A DNA stretch of 5,194 nucleotides, taken from assembly GCA_024642645.1 (NCBI GenBank), contig JAHEAS010000312.1:1-5194 (forward strand), read 5' to 3'. This DNA comes from Saprospirales bacterium. GTDB lineage: Bacteria > Bacteroidota > Bacteroidia > Chitinophagales > Saprospiraceae. The translations under genes and the position numbers were made by a program. How positions within the stretch are numbered: the first letter of the stretch is position 1; every line of letters starts with the position of its first letter. The notes beneath the pieces were generated by a model. The model had not been told where the DNA came from and ran no database searches. It saw only the letters and a list, made by a program, of their open reading frames with translations. Positions 1 through 5,194 of this stretch are shown here, in pieces.

Positions 1-895
1 TTCCGGCAGTGTAGGTAGTGCCTGTCGGCAACGTCACTGTATTGCCGCCATTGTTCAAGGTCAATTGGTCGCCACTAATGCTCAACTGTTGTGTCTCGTT
101 GGTAGGCGAGGTGTCATCGGCACTGATGGTATTGCCACTGATGTTGATACCAGCACCAGCACTGTATGAACCACCAGAGACAGCGGCAGGCGCCCAGGTC
201 GAGCCGTTCCAGACCAGTGCCTCACCGTTGTTTGCGCCGTTTTGTGCAATGGATAGTGGGTTGGCACCCGTACCGTTGCCAGATAGCACAGGGGTTGTCG
301 TTACGGTCTGGGTTCCCCAGTTGTCGCCGCCGCCCGGGCCGCTTGGCAGGTTCACCGAGCCACCGCCATTGGACAGTGACAGCACTGTGCCAGAGATGGA
401 CAATGTCTGAATTTCATTGGTCGTGGAAGCGTCCGTAGCACTAATGCTGTTTCCAGTGATGTCGATACCCGAGCCTGCTGTATAGGTAGTACCTGTTGGC
501 AGCGTCACCGTGTTGCCACCATTGTTCAAGGTCAATTGGTCGCCGCTGACGCTCAGTTGTTGGATTTCGTTAGTCGCCGAATTGTCGTTGTCGCCCGTGT
601 TGGAGATGACATTGCCAGAAATTCCAATGCCCGAACCAGCGGTGTAGGTGGTTCCAGTGGGCAATGTAACCGAGCCTCCACCATTCGATAGGGAAAGCAT
701 CGTACCTGCCAGCGTTATCTGCTGGATTTCATTGGTGACGGAGTTGTCGGCATCGCCAGTGTTCGAGATGATATTGCCACTGATGCTGATGCCAGCGCCA
801 GCGGTATAGGTTGTGCCAGTAGGAAGCATGACAGAACCGCCGCCATTTGAAAGGGAAAGTTGGGCACCGCTCAAGCTGAGTGCCTGGATTTCGTT
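1..895 (-). repeat. Interspersed ~54-residue fibre repeats
   Basis: Units anchored on the motif NE(I/T)Q begin at residues 145, 199, 253, 304 and 410, giving spacings of 54, 54, 51 and 106. Unit plan: NEIQ-x-L-S-x-SG, a LSLSNGGGSV or LTLNNGGNTV strand, LPTGTTYTAG-x-GI-x-I-x-GN-x-IS, then an Asp/Asn-rich link. The larger last gap comes from the inserted DNWG module. Units at 253 and 410 share the LTLNNGGNTVTLP version and are close at the DNA level (compare about 1-75 with 480-548), while units at 145, 199 and 304 share the SLSNGGGSV version. Similarity at DNA level makes unequal recombination possible. Confidence 0.88.
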
Positions 896-1327
896 ACTGG
901 GGTCGCCGTCATTGTCACCGTCCACAGCGCCAGCCTTTTCGGCATAGATAGCATAGGGCACGCTCAGTATTTGCGAAGCGCCCAAATCGGTATAGGTAGC
1001 GCCACCATTGGGGTCGAGTTCTACCTGAAGGAAAAAATCATCTGCTGCCCAATCAATGCCAGTGAAGCTACCGGCTGTCACGGTGCCTTGGCCAACGTTT
1101 ACCGAAAAAACACCTTGGCTGTTGGTGTTCGGAAAATGACGCTCTCGGTACGCCACGGTACCGTTGGCGGTGCCTTGGTGGATGGTTAATTGCAGGCCAA
1201 CACTGCCCGTGATGACCGCTGCACCGTTGCGTGCAACGCCTTGATATTTAAAGCTTTGTGGTGCGGATTGTCCGAATATGGATAAGCTTCCAAAAAGAAA
1301 GCTAAGAAGGTAAAGTGCTTTTTTCAT
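1..1327 (-). CDS. Tail-fibre-like repetitive surface protein (3'-partial)
   Basis: An open frame runs from ATG at 1327 to the window edge, giving 442 residues with no stop. It begins with a signal peptide (MKKALYLLSFLFG, ending near IFGQ at 17-20). Residues about 22-130 carry the conserved Bacteroidota N-terminal domain: FKYQGVARNG, VGLQLTIHQG, VAYRERHFPNTNSQGVF, a GxFTGIDW turn, FFLQVELDPNGGATY and ILSVPYAIYAEKAG. An Asp-rich linker (136-142) leads into repeats with NEIQ, LSLSNGGGSV or LTLNNGGNTV, LPTGTTYTAG and ISISGN elements, interrupted by a DNWG module (335-383). Such proteins are usually annotated as tail fibre domain-containing; many form long trimeric beta-rich shafts and end in an S74-type chaperone or another C-terminal domain, which lies outside this window. 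Only CCA separates it from the upstream stop codon, so translation is probably coupled. Its N-terminal domain argues for a cellular surface protein, not a phage one. Exact role unknown; adhesion is inferred. Confidence 0.9.
   Translation of the reverse strand, partial: MKKALYLLSFLFGSLSIFGQSAPQSFKYQGVARNGAAVITGSVGLQLTIHQGTANGTVAYRERHFPNTNSQGVFSVNVGQGTVTAGSFTGIDWAADDFFLQVELDPNGGATYTDLGASQILSVPYAIYAEKAGAVDGDNDGDPSNEIQALSLSGAQLSLSNGGGSVMLPTGTTYTAGAGISISGNIISNTGDADNSVTNEIQQITLAGTMLSLSNGGGSVTLPTGTTYTAGSGIGISGNVISNTGDNDNSATNEIQQLSVSGDQLTLNNGGNTVTLPTGTTYTAGSGIDITGNSISATDASTTNEIQTLSISGTVLSLSNGGGSVNLPSGPGGGDNWGTQTVTTTPVLSGNGTGANPLSIAQNGANNGEALVWNGSTWAPAAVSGGSYSAGAGINISGNTISADDTSPTNETQQLSISGDQLTLNNGGNTVTLPTGTTYTAG
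164..340 (-). other. DNWG/VWNGSTW module inserted in the fibre shaft
   Basis: Residues about 330-388 of the fibre protein break the 54-residue period. A Gly-rich hinge (SGPGGG) leads to DNWGTQTV, then VLSGNGTGANPLSIAQNGA, then EALVWNGSTWAPA, after which the ordinary SYSAGAGINISGN strand resumes. The three Trp here and the one at residue 93 are the only Trp residues seen in the visible fibre. From memory, the same DNWG to WNG-x-x-W order recurs in many Bacteroidota tail-fibre-like proteins, so it is probably a discrete folded element in the shaft. Function unknown. Confidence 0.65.
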
Positions 1328-1330
1328 TGG

Positions 1331-1813
1331 TTAGAGTTTTTGAATTTTGAAAGTGGTGAAGGAATCGGTTTCGGCTTTTAGCTTCAGGTAGTAGGTTGCG
1401 GCGGGGAGGTCAGCCAGGGAGATGGTCGCCTTTCCTATGGCAAAATCCAAGGTTCGCTGTTGCAGCACCCTACCGTCGGTGGCCACCAGTTCTGCAGTAA
1501 TCGGCAGTGTCGTTTCTGCGGTCACATGAACGGCAGCGGCTGTCGGGTTGGGAAAAACAGCCACTTTAAATGGCAAGCGGGCATCATGGGTACCAGTGGC
1601 GTTTAAGCCTTCCTGCTGGAAGCCCTGACTCACCATTATACCCGACGCCGTGTAGGTATCGGTCATGGCCTCGCCCAGTGTCCAACTCAGGCTCAAGCTG
1701 CCCGAATTCATTTGGTCGCCACCCGATGCCAAAACGGTTCGCTCCTGCGTTACCTGTGCCATTATTGGCACATACAACAGCAGCAGCAACAGAAGCATTG
1801 TTGATTGTTTCAT
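1331..1813 (-). CDS. Small exported protein with T9SS type A sorting domain
   Basis: A complete 160-residue protein. It opens with a Sec signal peptide: Lys2, a run of seven Leu (7-13), and a probable cleavage after MA at 18-19. Residues about 24-67 (ERTVLASGGDQ, SLSLSWTLGEAM, IMVSQGFQQ) match a short conserved segment common in small Bacteroidota secreted proteins, with no known activity. Residues about 84-160 form a type A sorting domain (Por_secre_tail, TIGR04183 type): VAVFPNPTAAAVHV, then ATDGRVLQQ, LADLPAATYYLKL and a basic end KIQKL. The domain is usually removed during T9SS export as the protein is anchored at the surface. M1 is preferred over M6 because it supplies the charged n-region; no Shine-Dalgarno is present, as usual in this phylum, and the leader before the ATG is AT-rich. 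It ends TAA three bases before the fibre gene, in the same frame. Hardly any mature domain remains, so it may be an accessory partner of the fibre; that is inference. Confidence 0.92.
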   Translation of the reverse strand: MKQSTMLLLLLLLYVPIMAQVTQERTVLASGGDQMNSGSLSLSWTLGEAMTDTYTASGIMVSQGFQQEGLNATGTHDARLPFKVAVFPNPTAAAVHVTAETTLPITAELVATDGRVLQQRTLDFAIGKATISLADLPAATYYLKLKAETDSFTTFKIQKL

Positions 1814-1872
1814 GCAAAATGATTTAAAGGTGAAGGAAAATGGGCCTTAGGTGTCCCGCAATGTCTTTTGGC

Positions 1873-1906
1873 CAAAATTATAAGTCATTGGCTCTCCAAA
1901 CGCCAA
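1873..1906 (-). promoter_or_regulatory. Candidate Bacteroidota-type promoter for the T9SS-A/fibre gene pair
   Basis: On the minus strand, TAATTTTG at 1880-1873 matches the Bacteroidota -7 consensus TANNTTTG exactly and is the only match on this strand in the 1814-2019 gap. Two upstream candidates for the -33 element exist: TTTG at 1900-1897 (16-bp spacer, short) and TTG at 1906-1904 (23-bp spacer, long). Transcription would start near 1866, leaving a leader of roughly 53 bases before the ATG at 1813. A perfect 12-bp palindrome, TTTTGGCCAAAA (1866-1877), covers the -7 box and could be an operator or chance. Confidence 0.45.
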
Positions 1907-1919
1907 TGCAAGAGGGTTT

Positions 1920-1944
1920 TTGTTGCCATACAGATGGGCAACAA
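1920..1944 (-). other. Second intergenic stem-loop
   Basis: An 8-bp perfect inverted repeat (TTGTTGCC at 1920-1927, GGCAACAA at 1937-1944) encloses a 9-nt loop. It lies just past the probable terminator and upstream of the candidate promoter for the next gene. In the minus-strand transcript it is followed by AAAACCC, not by a U-run, so it is not a classic intrinsic terminator. It could back up termination, protect the 3' end of the adhesin transcript, or be a regulator site. No function can be assigned from sequence alone. Confidence 0.45.
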
Positions 1945-1954
1945 TAATAGTAAA

Positions 1955-1976
1955 TTTATTTGCAGCGGCAAATAAA
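1955..1976 (-). terminator. Probable intrinsic terminator of the large adhesin gene
   Basis: A perfect 9-bp inverted repeat (TTTATTTGC at 1955-1963, GCAAATAAA at 1968-1976) with a 4-nt loop begins 43 bases past the adhesin stop codon. In the minus-strand transcript the stem is followed by a U-rich stretch (UUUACUAUUAUUG). The stem has only two G-C pairs, so it is weak, but position, tight loop and U-rich tail fit a terminator. It is nearly symmetric in its A/T content, so activity on the other strand cannot be excluded. Confidence 0.5.
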
Positions 1977-2019
1977 ATCTGAAAAAATTACAGCTTTAAC
2001 AAATTAATTACTTCAAAAG

Positions 2020-5000
2020 CTATCGAATCAAGTTTACGTCACCCTCTAGCAATAGCACCTCTCCGTCCGTGAATTCCACCTCCGCAAACCAAACGAAAAC
2101 GGCTGGATTAAGCTGTTCTCCCCGGTGCGTACCGTCCCAGCCATAGGTTGGGTCGTTGGGCTGGAAATCAAAATACTGAAATACCGTCTCCCCCCAGCGG
2201 CTGAACACCAAGAAGGATTTTATTCGTTTCACCGATTTATGGTCAGCGAAAATCATGAACACGTCGTTTGTCCCATCGCCATCAGGCGAGAAGGCGCTCG
2301 GCACATAGACTTTTCGGGTACGGTTCACATACACCGTCACTTCATCACTGTCTGAGCAGCCGTTGTTGCCCGTTACGGTCACGGCATAGGTCGTGGTGAA
2401 AAGTGGCGCAATTAGCTGGTCCATACAACCCGGGCATTCCACCGAATCGAGGCCTTGCCAAGCTATCAATGCAACGGAGTCGAACGGCAGGCTGACGATG
2501 GCGTTCAGCACCACTTGGTCGCCCAACTCAATGTACAGGTCATCGCCCAAGTTCACATCCACTGGCACAGGAGCATTAATACCAATGAATTCAAAGGTTT
2601 GGCATCCGTTGGCATCCGTGGCCTGCACTTCGTAGCTGCCCTCTGGCAACCCGACAAACGTGCTTGCAGTTTGTGAAGCACCACCGTCAAGCGAGTAGGT
2701 GTAAGGTGCCGTGCCGCCGCTCGGCTGCACTGTTACTGCGCCACTATTTTGCCCGAAACAATTCAAATCGTTCACGCTAAAGGCTATTTCGAGCACTGCC
2801 GGACCTGTGAGTGTCACGCTGCTGGTTGCCGTGCATCCATTGGCATCCGTCACCGTCACCAAGTAGCCACCAGCGCCAAGGCCCGTGGCGCTTGGGGTAG
2901 TTGCTCCGTTTGACCAAACATAACCAAAAGGCGACTGACCACCGGATGGCGTGGCCGAGGCACTACCGTCTATTTCTCCAAAACAACTCACGGCTACGCC
3001 GTTGTAGTCGGAAGTGACTTGAGTCGAAAGTGTAGGTGGTAAAATTTGGTCAATCACCGCCGTCGCAGTGGCCGTCAAGCCGTTGGCTGCCGTCACGGTA
3101 ACGGAGTAGGTGCCGGGCGGCAGGTTGCCAATGATTTGAGGGACGTTCACCTGTGCCGTCGTGCCGGAACCGCTCTGGGGTCCCGACCAAGCGTAGTTGA
3201 ACGGTGGCTGGCCAAGTGTGACGGTCAATGTAAGCGGCCCAACGGTGCTGCCACACGGAATGGTGCTGCCCGAAAGGGATGCCAGCGTGCCACATTGGGC
3301 AGGTGGAATCAGCGTCGTGATGCTAACCACTGTGCTATCGCAGCCGAATTGGTTGGATAAAATTTGAACGACCATGCCCGTGTCAATTGGGTTGCAGCTG
3401 CTGGCCGTCAGCACGGTAGTATCGCTGGGCAGCAGTGCCACGGTCGAAATCACGAGGCTGTCGCAGCCGTTCACAGTGGTGAGCAGTTGTGTGAAAACAC
3501 CCGCCATTGCTGGGTCGCAAGTCGTTGAGGCAAGGCTGGTGGTATCGCCCGGTGAGTAGCTGACAGTGGTCACAACGGTGCTGTCGCAACCGTTTTGGTT
3601 CGTCAAGTTTTGAGTAAAAACACCCACATCGGCGGGGTCGCAGCTCAGTGCAGTTAGGTTGGTAATATCACTGTCCAACAGTGCGACGGTGGTGATTACG
3701 GTGCTGTCGCAACCCTCCGGTGTGGTCAGGTTTTGGGTGAAAACGCCCGCCAATGCTGGGTCGCAGGTGGCAGAACTGGCGTAGGTGGTGTCTGTCAATG
3801 AGAAGCTCACGGTCAAAATAACCGTACTGTCGCAACCGTTTTGGTTCATCAAATTTTGCACGAAAGTGCCCACGTTTGCTGGGTTGCAACTGGCATCCGT
3901 CAGGTAAGTTGTGTCAAGGTCATTGACCACCAGTGTGCTGACGATGATGCTGTCACAGCCATGGATAGTACTCAGCGTATCCTTGTAAATGCCGGGCATC
4001 GTTTGCGGAGCACCACCCAACACTACCGATTCGCCTTCGCAAATGGCCAGCGTTTGCGGCGTGAGCGCATGTGGCCACACGCTCACGGTCACGCTGTTGC
4101 CGCCGCTGGTAGTGCAGGCTGGATTACTGTTGTCTCCAACCGAGACGATAGTGTAGGTCGTCGTGACGGTAGGTGTCACGGTTATCGTGTGGCCGTTCAG
4201 GATGTTGTTGAGGGTAAAATTCTGGGTGCCGTTGGAATACACCACATCCAACGGTGGATTACCCGTAAGGGCAAAAGTTATCGTCGCATGCTCGCCCAGG
4301 CAGATGTCTTGGCTGTTGGAGATGCTGGCCGTCGGCAATGCGGTGAACACCACAGGTTGCCCAAACGACACCGAGAGGCAGCCGTCCAAGAGGTCAACAC
4401 CGCCATTGGCGATGCTGTCACCTGCCACTGCCGAGATGTAATACGTGACGCCAGCTACCATCGGCGGCAAGAAGCCAAATTGCCCGGTGCTGTTGCTTTG
4501 GAAAATGGTGCCGAGGTTATTCCCATTGCTGCTGTGCAGCACGAAAATCAAGGCATCGTTGGCGTCAAGTGTCTCGTTGCCGTTGTGCGTTGATGTCACC
4601 GTACTGCCCACGCAGGCACGGAGGGTTGGGCTGGCCATCGTTCCGGCATCGGTGGTACAAACGCAGGAGTGGCTGCCGGAAATGGTGACCGGGTCGCAGT
4701 CGTTACCGTCATTCACCACCCAGTTGTAACTCGTTCCGGTGGGAATGGGGTCGCTGGTGAAAACATACGGCGGACTGGTGGTGAAACTGCCCGGTATAGC
4801 CCCTGTGATGGAGTAGGTGGCGGTATCTCCTTCGGTCACGGTGAAGGTGACGGTGTACGAGGTGTTGTCACCGTTGCAAATTTTGACAAGGGCAGAAACA
4901 GTGGGCGAACCTGCCACTTCTACCATCGCCGAGCCACTTCCTGTGCCGTGGCAGCCGTTGGCGTCCACCACGTCGGTGATGGTGTAAGTCCCCGCTGCTG

Positions 5001-5194
5001 TAGCGGAGATGGTTGTTGTTCCAGTAGGCACGGTCAGCGTCTCAGGGTTTTGATTATCAATAACATAGGTGACTTCAAGTGGCCCTGCTCCGGTGGTAGT
5101 AATGGTAATTGGAACAGTCTGGCCGCTTCCATCGCAGATGGTGCCCATACCGCTGATGACGGCAGTAGGCGGGGTCAAAACTTCAATTGTGATA
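2020..5194 (-). CDS. Giant secreted adhesin-like protein with T9SS type B sorting domain (5'-partial)
   Basis: The C-terminal 1057 codons of a very large surface protein are visible. The frame stays open to the window edge (I-T-I-E-V precedes the TTG at 5178), so the true start lies outside; residues here are numbered from that TTG. Order seen: PKD/Ig-like modules of beta-strand-rich, Thr/Ser/Gly-rich sequence (about 4-90, 91-175, 180-370); a CEGE...GCDS module (376-420); five 41-residue Cys-pair repeats (422-626); another Ig-like module (630-711); two SprB-like repeats (723-870); a linker with CPGC (915-918); and a CHU_C/gliding-motility-associated C-terminal domain (957-1052) ending GDVNLIR, then TAG. 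Family knowledge: such proteins cross the outer membrane by the type IX system and act in adhesion or gliding. The actual ligand is unknown. No catalytic domain is seen in this part. A hairpin follows the stop, so it is probably the last gene of its transcript. Secretion route is fairly sure, role is inferred. Confidence 0.93.
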   Translation of the reverse strand, partial: ITIEVLTPPTAVISGMGTICDGSGQTVPITITTTGAGPLEVTYVIDNQNPETLTVPTGTTTISATAAGTYTITDVVDANGCHGTGSGSAMVEVAGSPTVSALVKICNGDNTSYTVTFTVTEGDTATYSITGAIPGSFTTSPPYVFTSDPIPTGTSYNWVVNDGNDCDPVTISGSHSCVCTTDAGTMASPTLRACVGSTVTSTHNGNETLDANDALIFVLHSSNGNNLGTIFQSNSTGQFGFLPPMVAGVTYYISAVAGDSIANGGVDLLDGCLSVSFGQPVVFTALPTASISNSQDICLGEHATITFALTGNPPLDVVYSNGTQNFTLNNILNGHTITVTPTVTTTYTIVSVGDNSNPACTTSGGNSVTVSVWPHALTPQTLAICEGESVVLGGAPQTMPGIYKDTLSTIHGCDSIIVSTLVVNDLDTTYLTDASCNPANVGTFVQNLMNQNGCDSTVILTVSFSLTDTTYASSATCDPALAGVFTQNLTTPEGCDSTVITTVALLDSDITNLTALSCDPADVGVFTQNLTNQNGCDSTVVTTVSYSPGDTTSLASTTCDPAMAGVFTQLLTTVNGCDSLVISTVALLPSDTTVLTASSCNPIDTGMVVQILSNQFGCDSTVVSITTLIPPAQCGTLASLSGSTIPCGSTVGPLTLTVTLGQPPFNYAWSGPQSGSGTTAQVNVPQIIGNLPPGTYSVTVTAANGLTATATAVIDQILPPTLSTQVTSDYNGVAVSCFGEIDGSASATPSGGQSPFGYVWSNGATTPSATGLGAGGYLVTVTDANGCTATSSVTLTGPAVLEIAFSVNDLNCFGQNSGAVTVQPSGGTAPYTYSLDGGASQTASTFVGLPEGSYEVQATDANGCQTFEFIGINAPVPVDVNLGDDLYIELGDQVVLNAIVSLPFDSVALIAWQGLDSVECPGCMDQLIAPLFTTTYAVTVTGNNGCSDSDEVTVYVNRTRKVYVPSAFSPDGDGTNDVFMIFADHKSVKRIKSFLVFSRWGETVFQYFDFQPNDPTYGWDGTHRGEQLNPAVFVWFAEVEFTDGEVLLLEGDVNLIR
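2023..2310 (-). other. T9SS type B C-terminal sorting domain (CHU_C / gliding motility-associated)
   Basis: This codes for the last 96 residues of the large adhesin. Visible landmarks are VYVPSAFSPDGDGTNDVF near its start, the KSFLVFSRWGETVFQ strand pair, GWDGTHRGEQLNPAVFVW, and the closing EGDVNLIR. This order matches the family known as Bac_Flav_CTERM (TIGR04131) or CHU_C (PF13585), which directs export through the type IX secretion system. The DGDGTND stretch is acidic and could bind calcium, but that is only inference. The domain is complete, with no frameshift, which suggests the protein is functional. Confidence 0.93.
2569..3012 (-). repeat. Two SprB-like repeats in the adhesin
   Basis: Two consecutive units of about 71-75 residues (723-793 and 796-870 of the visible protein) share the same plan: V-S/L-N-CFG near the start, then a small-residue strand, PSGG-(Q/T)-(S/A)-P-(F/Y), a Tyr/Trp strand with an NG or DGG turn, a G-L-x-x-G-x-Y strand, and TDANGC at the end. 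This is the signature of the SprB repeat (PF13573), named after the mobile gliding adhesin of Flavobacterium johnsoniae. Each unit has one Cys near either end, which could pair once outside the cell. The repeats sit directly before the sorting-domain linker. Presence of SprB repeats does not prove gliding, since many non-gliding Bacteroidota carry them. Confidence 0.8.
3301..3915 (-). repeat. Five tandem 123-bp (41-residue) Cys-pair coding repeats
   Basis: Five in-frame units of exactly 41 residues follow each other without gaps: 3915-3793, 3792-3670, 3669-3547, 3546-3424 and 3423-3301. Consensus: DTT-x-LT-x-x-(S/T)-C-(D/N)-PA-x-x-G-x-F-x-Q-x-L, then GCDSTV-x-x-TV. Every unit has two Cys exactly 18 residues apart (431/449, 472/490, 513/531, 554/572, 595/613), which suggests one disulfide per unit, an inference. 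Units 1, 3 and 5 resemble each other (N-Q-N/F-GCDS), and units 2 and 4 form a second type (PA-L/M-AGVF, VALL-D/P-S). A diverged relative of the unit lies just upstream (CEGE at 380 to GCDS at 407-410). The constant length argues for a stalk made of stacked small domains. Confidence 0.93.

Noticed and set aside
18..410. A 130-codon open frame on the plus strand
   Set aside because: It is antisense to the fibre repeats, and its Pro/Val-rich product is what the complement of those Gly/Thr/Asn-rich repeats would give.
1..1327. Prophage tail fibre
   Set aside because: The protein has a Sec signal peptide and the cellular Bacteroidota N-terminal domain, and neighbours are T9SS surface proteins; no other phage gene is seen.
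1325..1333. One gene broken by a nonsense mutation
   Set aside because: The upstream protein ends with a complete type A sorting domain, and the downstream one starts with a normal signal peptide, so these are two genes.
3301..3915. CRISPR array from the regular spacing
   Set aside because: The period is 123 bases, a multiple of three, repeats are diverged and fully coding, and there is no short identical repeat separated by unique spacers.
3841..4593. A 250-codon open frame on the plus strand
   Set aside because: It lies wholly antisense to the adhesin modules, its product has no recognisable domain or signal, and the minus-strand frame has clear family motifs throughout. Biased codon use of the real gene explains the lack of stops.
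5176..5178. TTG as the real start of the adhesin
   Set aside because: The frame is open upstream to the window edge with fitting beta-strand sequence (ITIEV), and no signal peptide follows the TTG, so the gene is truncated by the window.

Overview
The window looks like a piece of a Bacteroidota chromosome, most likely from the Saprospiraceae/Chitinophagales side. This rests on protein style, not on a marker gene. All three genes are secreted surface proteins of a type almost confined to that phylum. Two end in type IX secretion system (T9SS) sorting domains, one of type B and one of type A. The third has the N-terminal domain that Bacteroidota place on tail-fibre-like surface proteins. Starts lack Shine-Dalgarno sequences, and the one recognisable promoter fits the Bacteroidota TANNTTTG box. 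All genes lie on the minus strand, so transcription runs from high to low coordinates.

Layout in transcription order. (1) 5194-2020: the C-terminal 1057 codons of a very large, Cys-containing, Thr/Ser-rich adhesin-like protein whose 5' end is outside the window. It has PKD/Ig-like modules, five tandem 41-residue Cys-pair repeats, SprB-like repeats and a gliding-motility-associated type B sorting domain. (2) 2019-1814: a 206-base AT-rich gap with a hairpin that looks like a terminator, a second hairpin, and a candidate promoter with a 12-bp palindrome on its -7 box. (3) 1813-1331: a small (160 aa) exported protein with a type A sorting domain. (4) 1327-1: a tail-fibre-like protein with a signal peptide, a conserved N-terminal domain, an Asp-rich linker and about 54-residue repeats. 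It has no stop codon in the window, so its C-terminus is missing.

Genes 3 and 4 are separated only by TAA-CCA-ATG and almost surely form one translationally coupled unit. The large adhesin appears to be a separate unit ending at the hairpin. My reading is a surface-adhesion or cell-envelope decoration locus. No enzyme, RNA gene, CRISPR array, transposase or phage structural cassette is visible. I do not see a clearly new system. The most interesting points are the coupled small-T9SS-protein/fibre pair and the ABABA higher-order repeat pattern in the adhesin.
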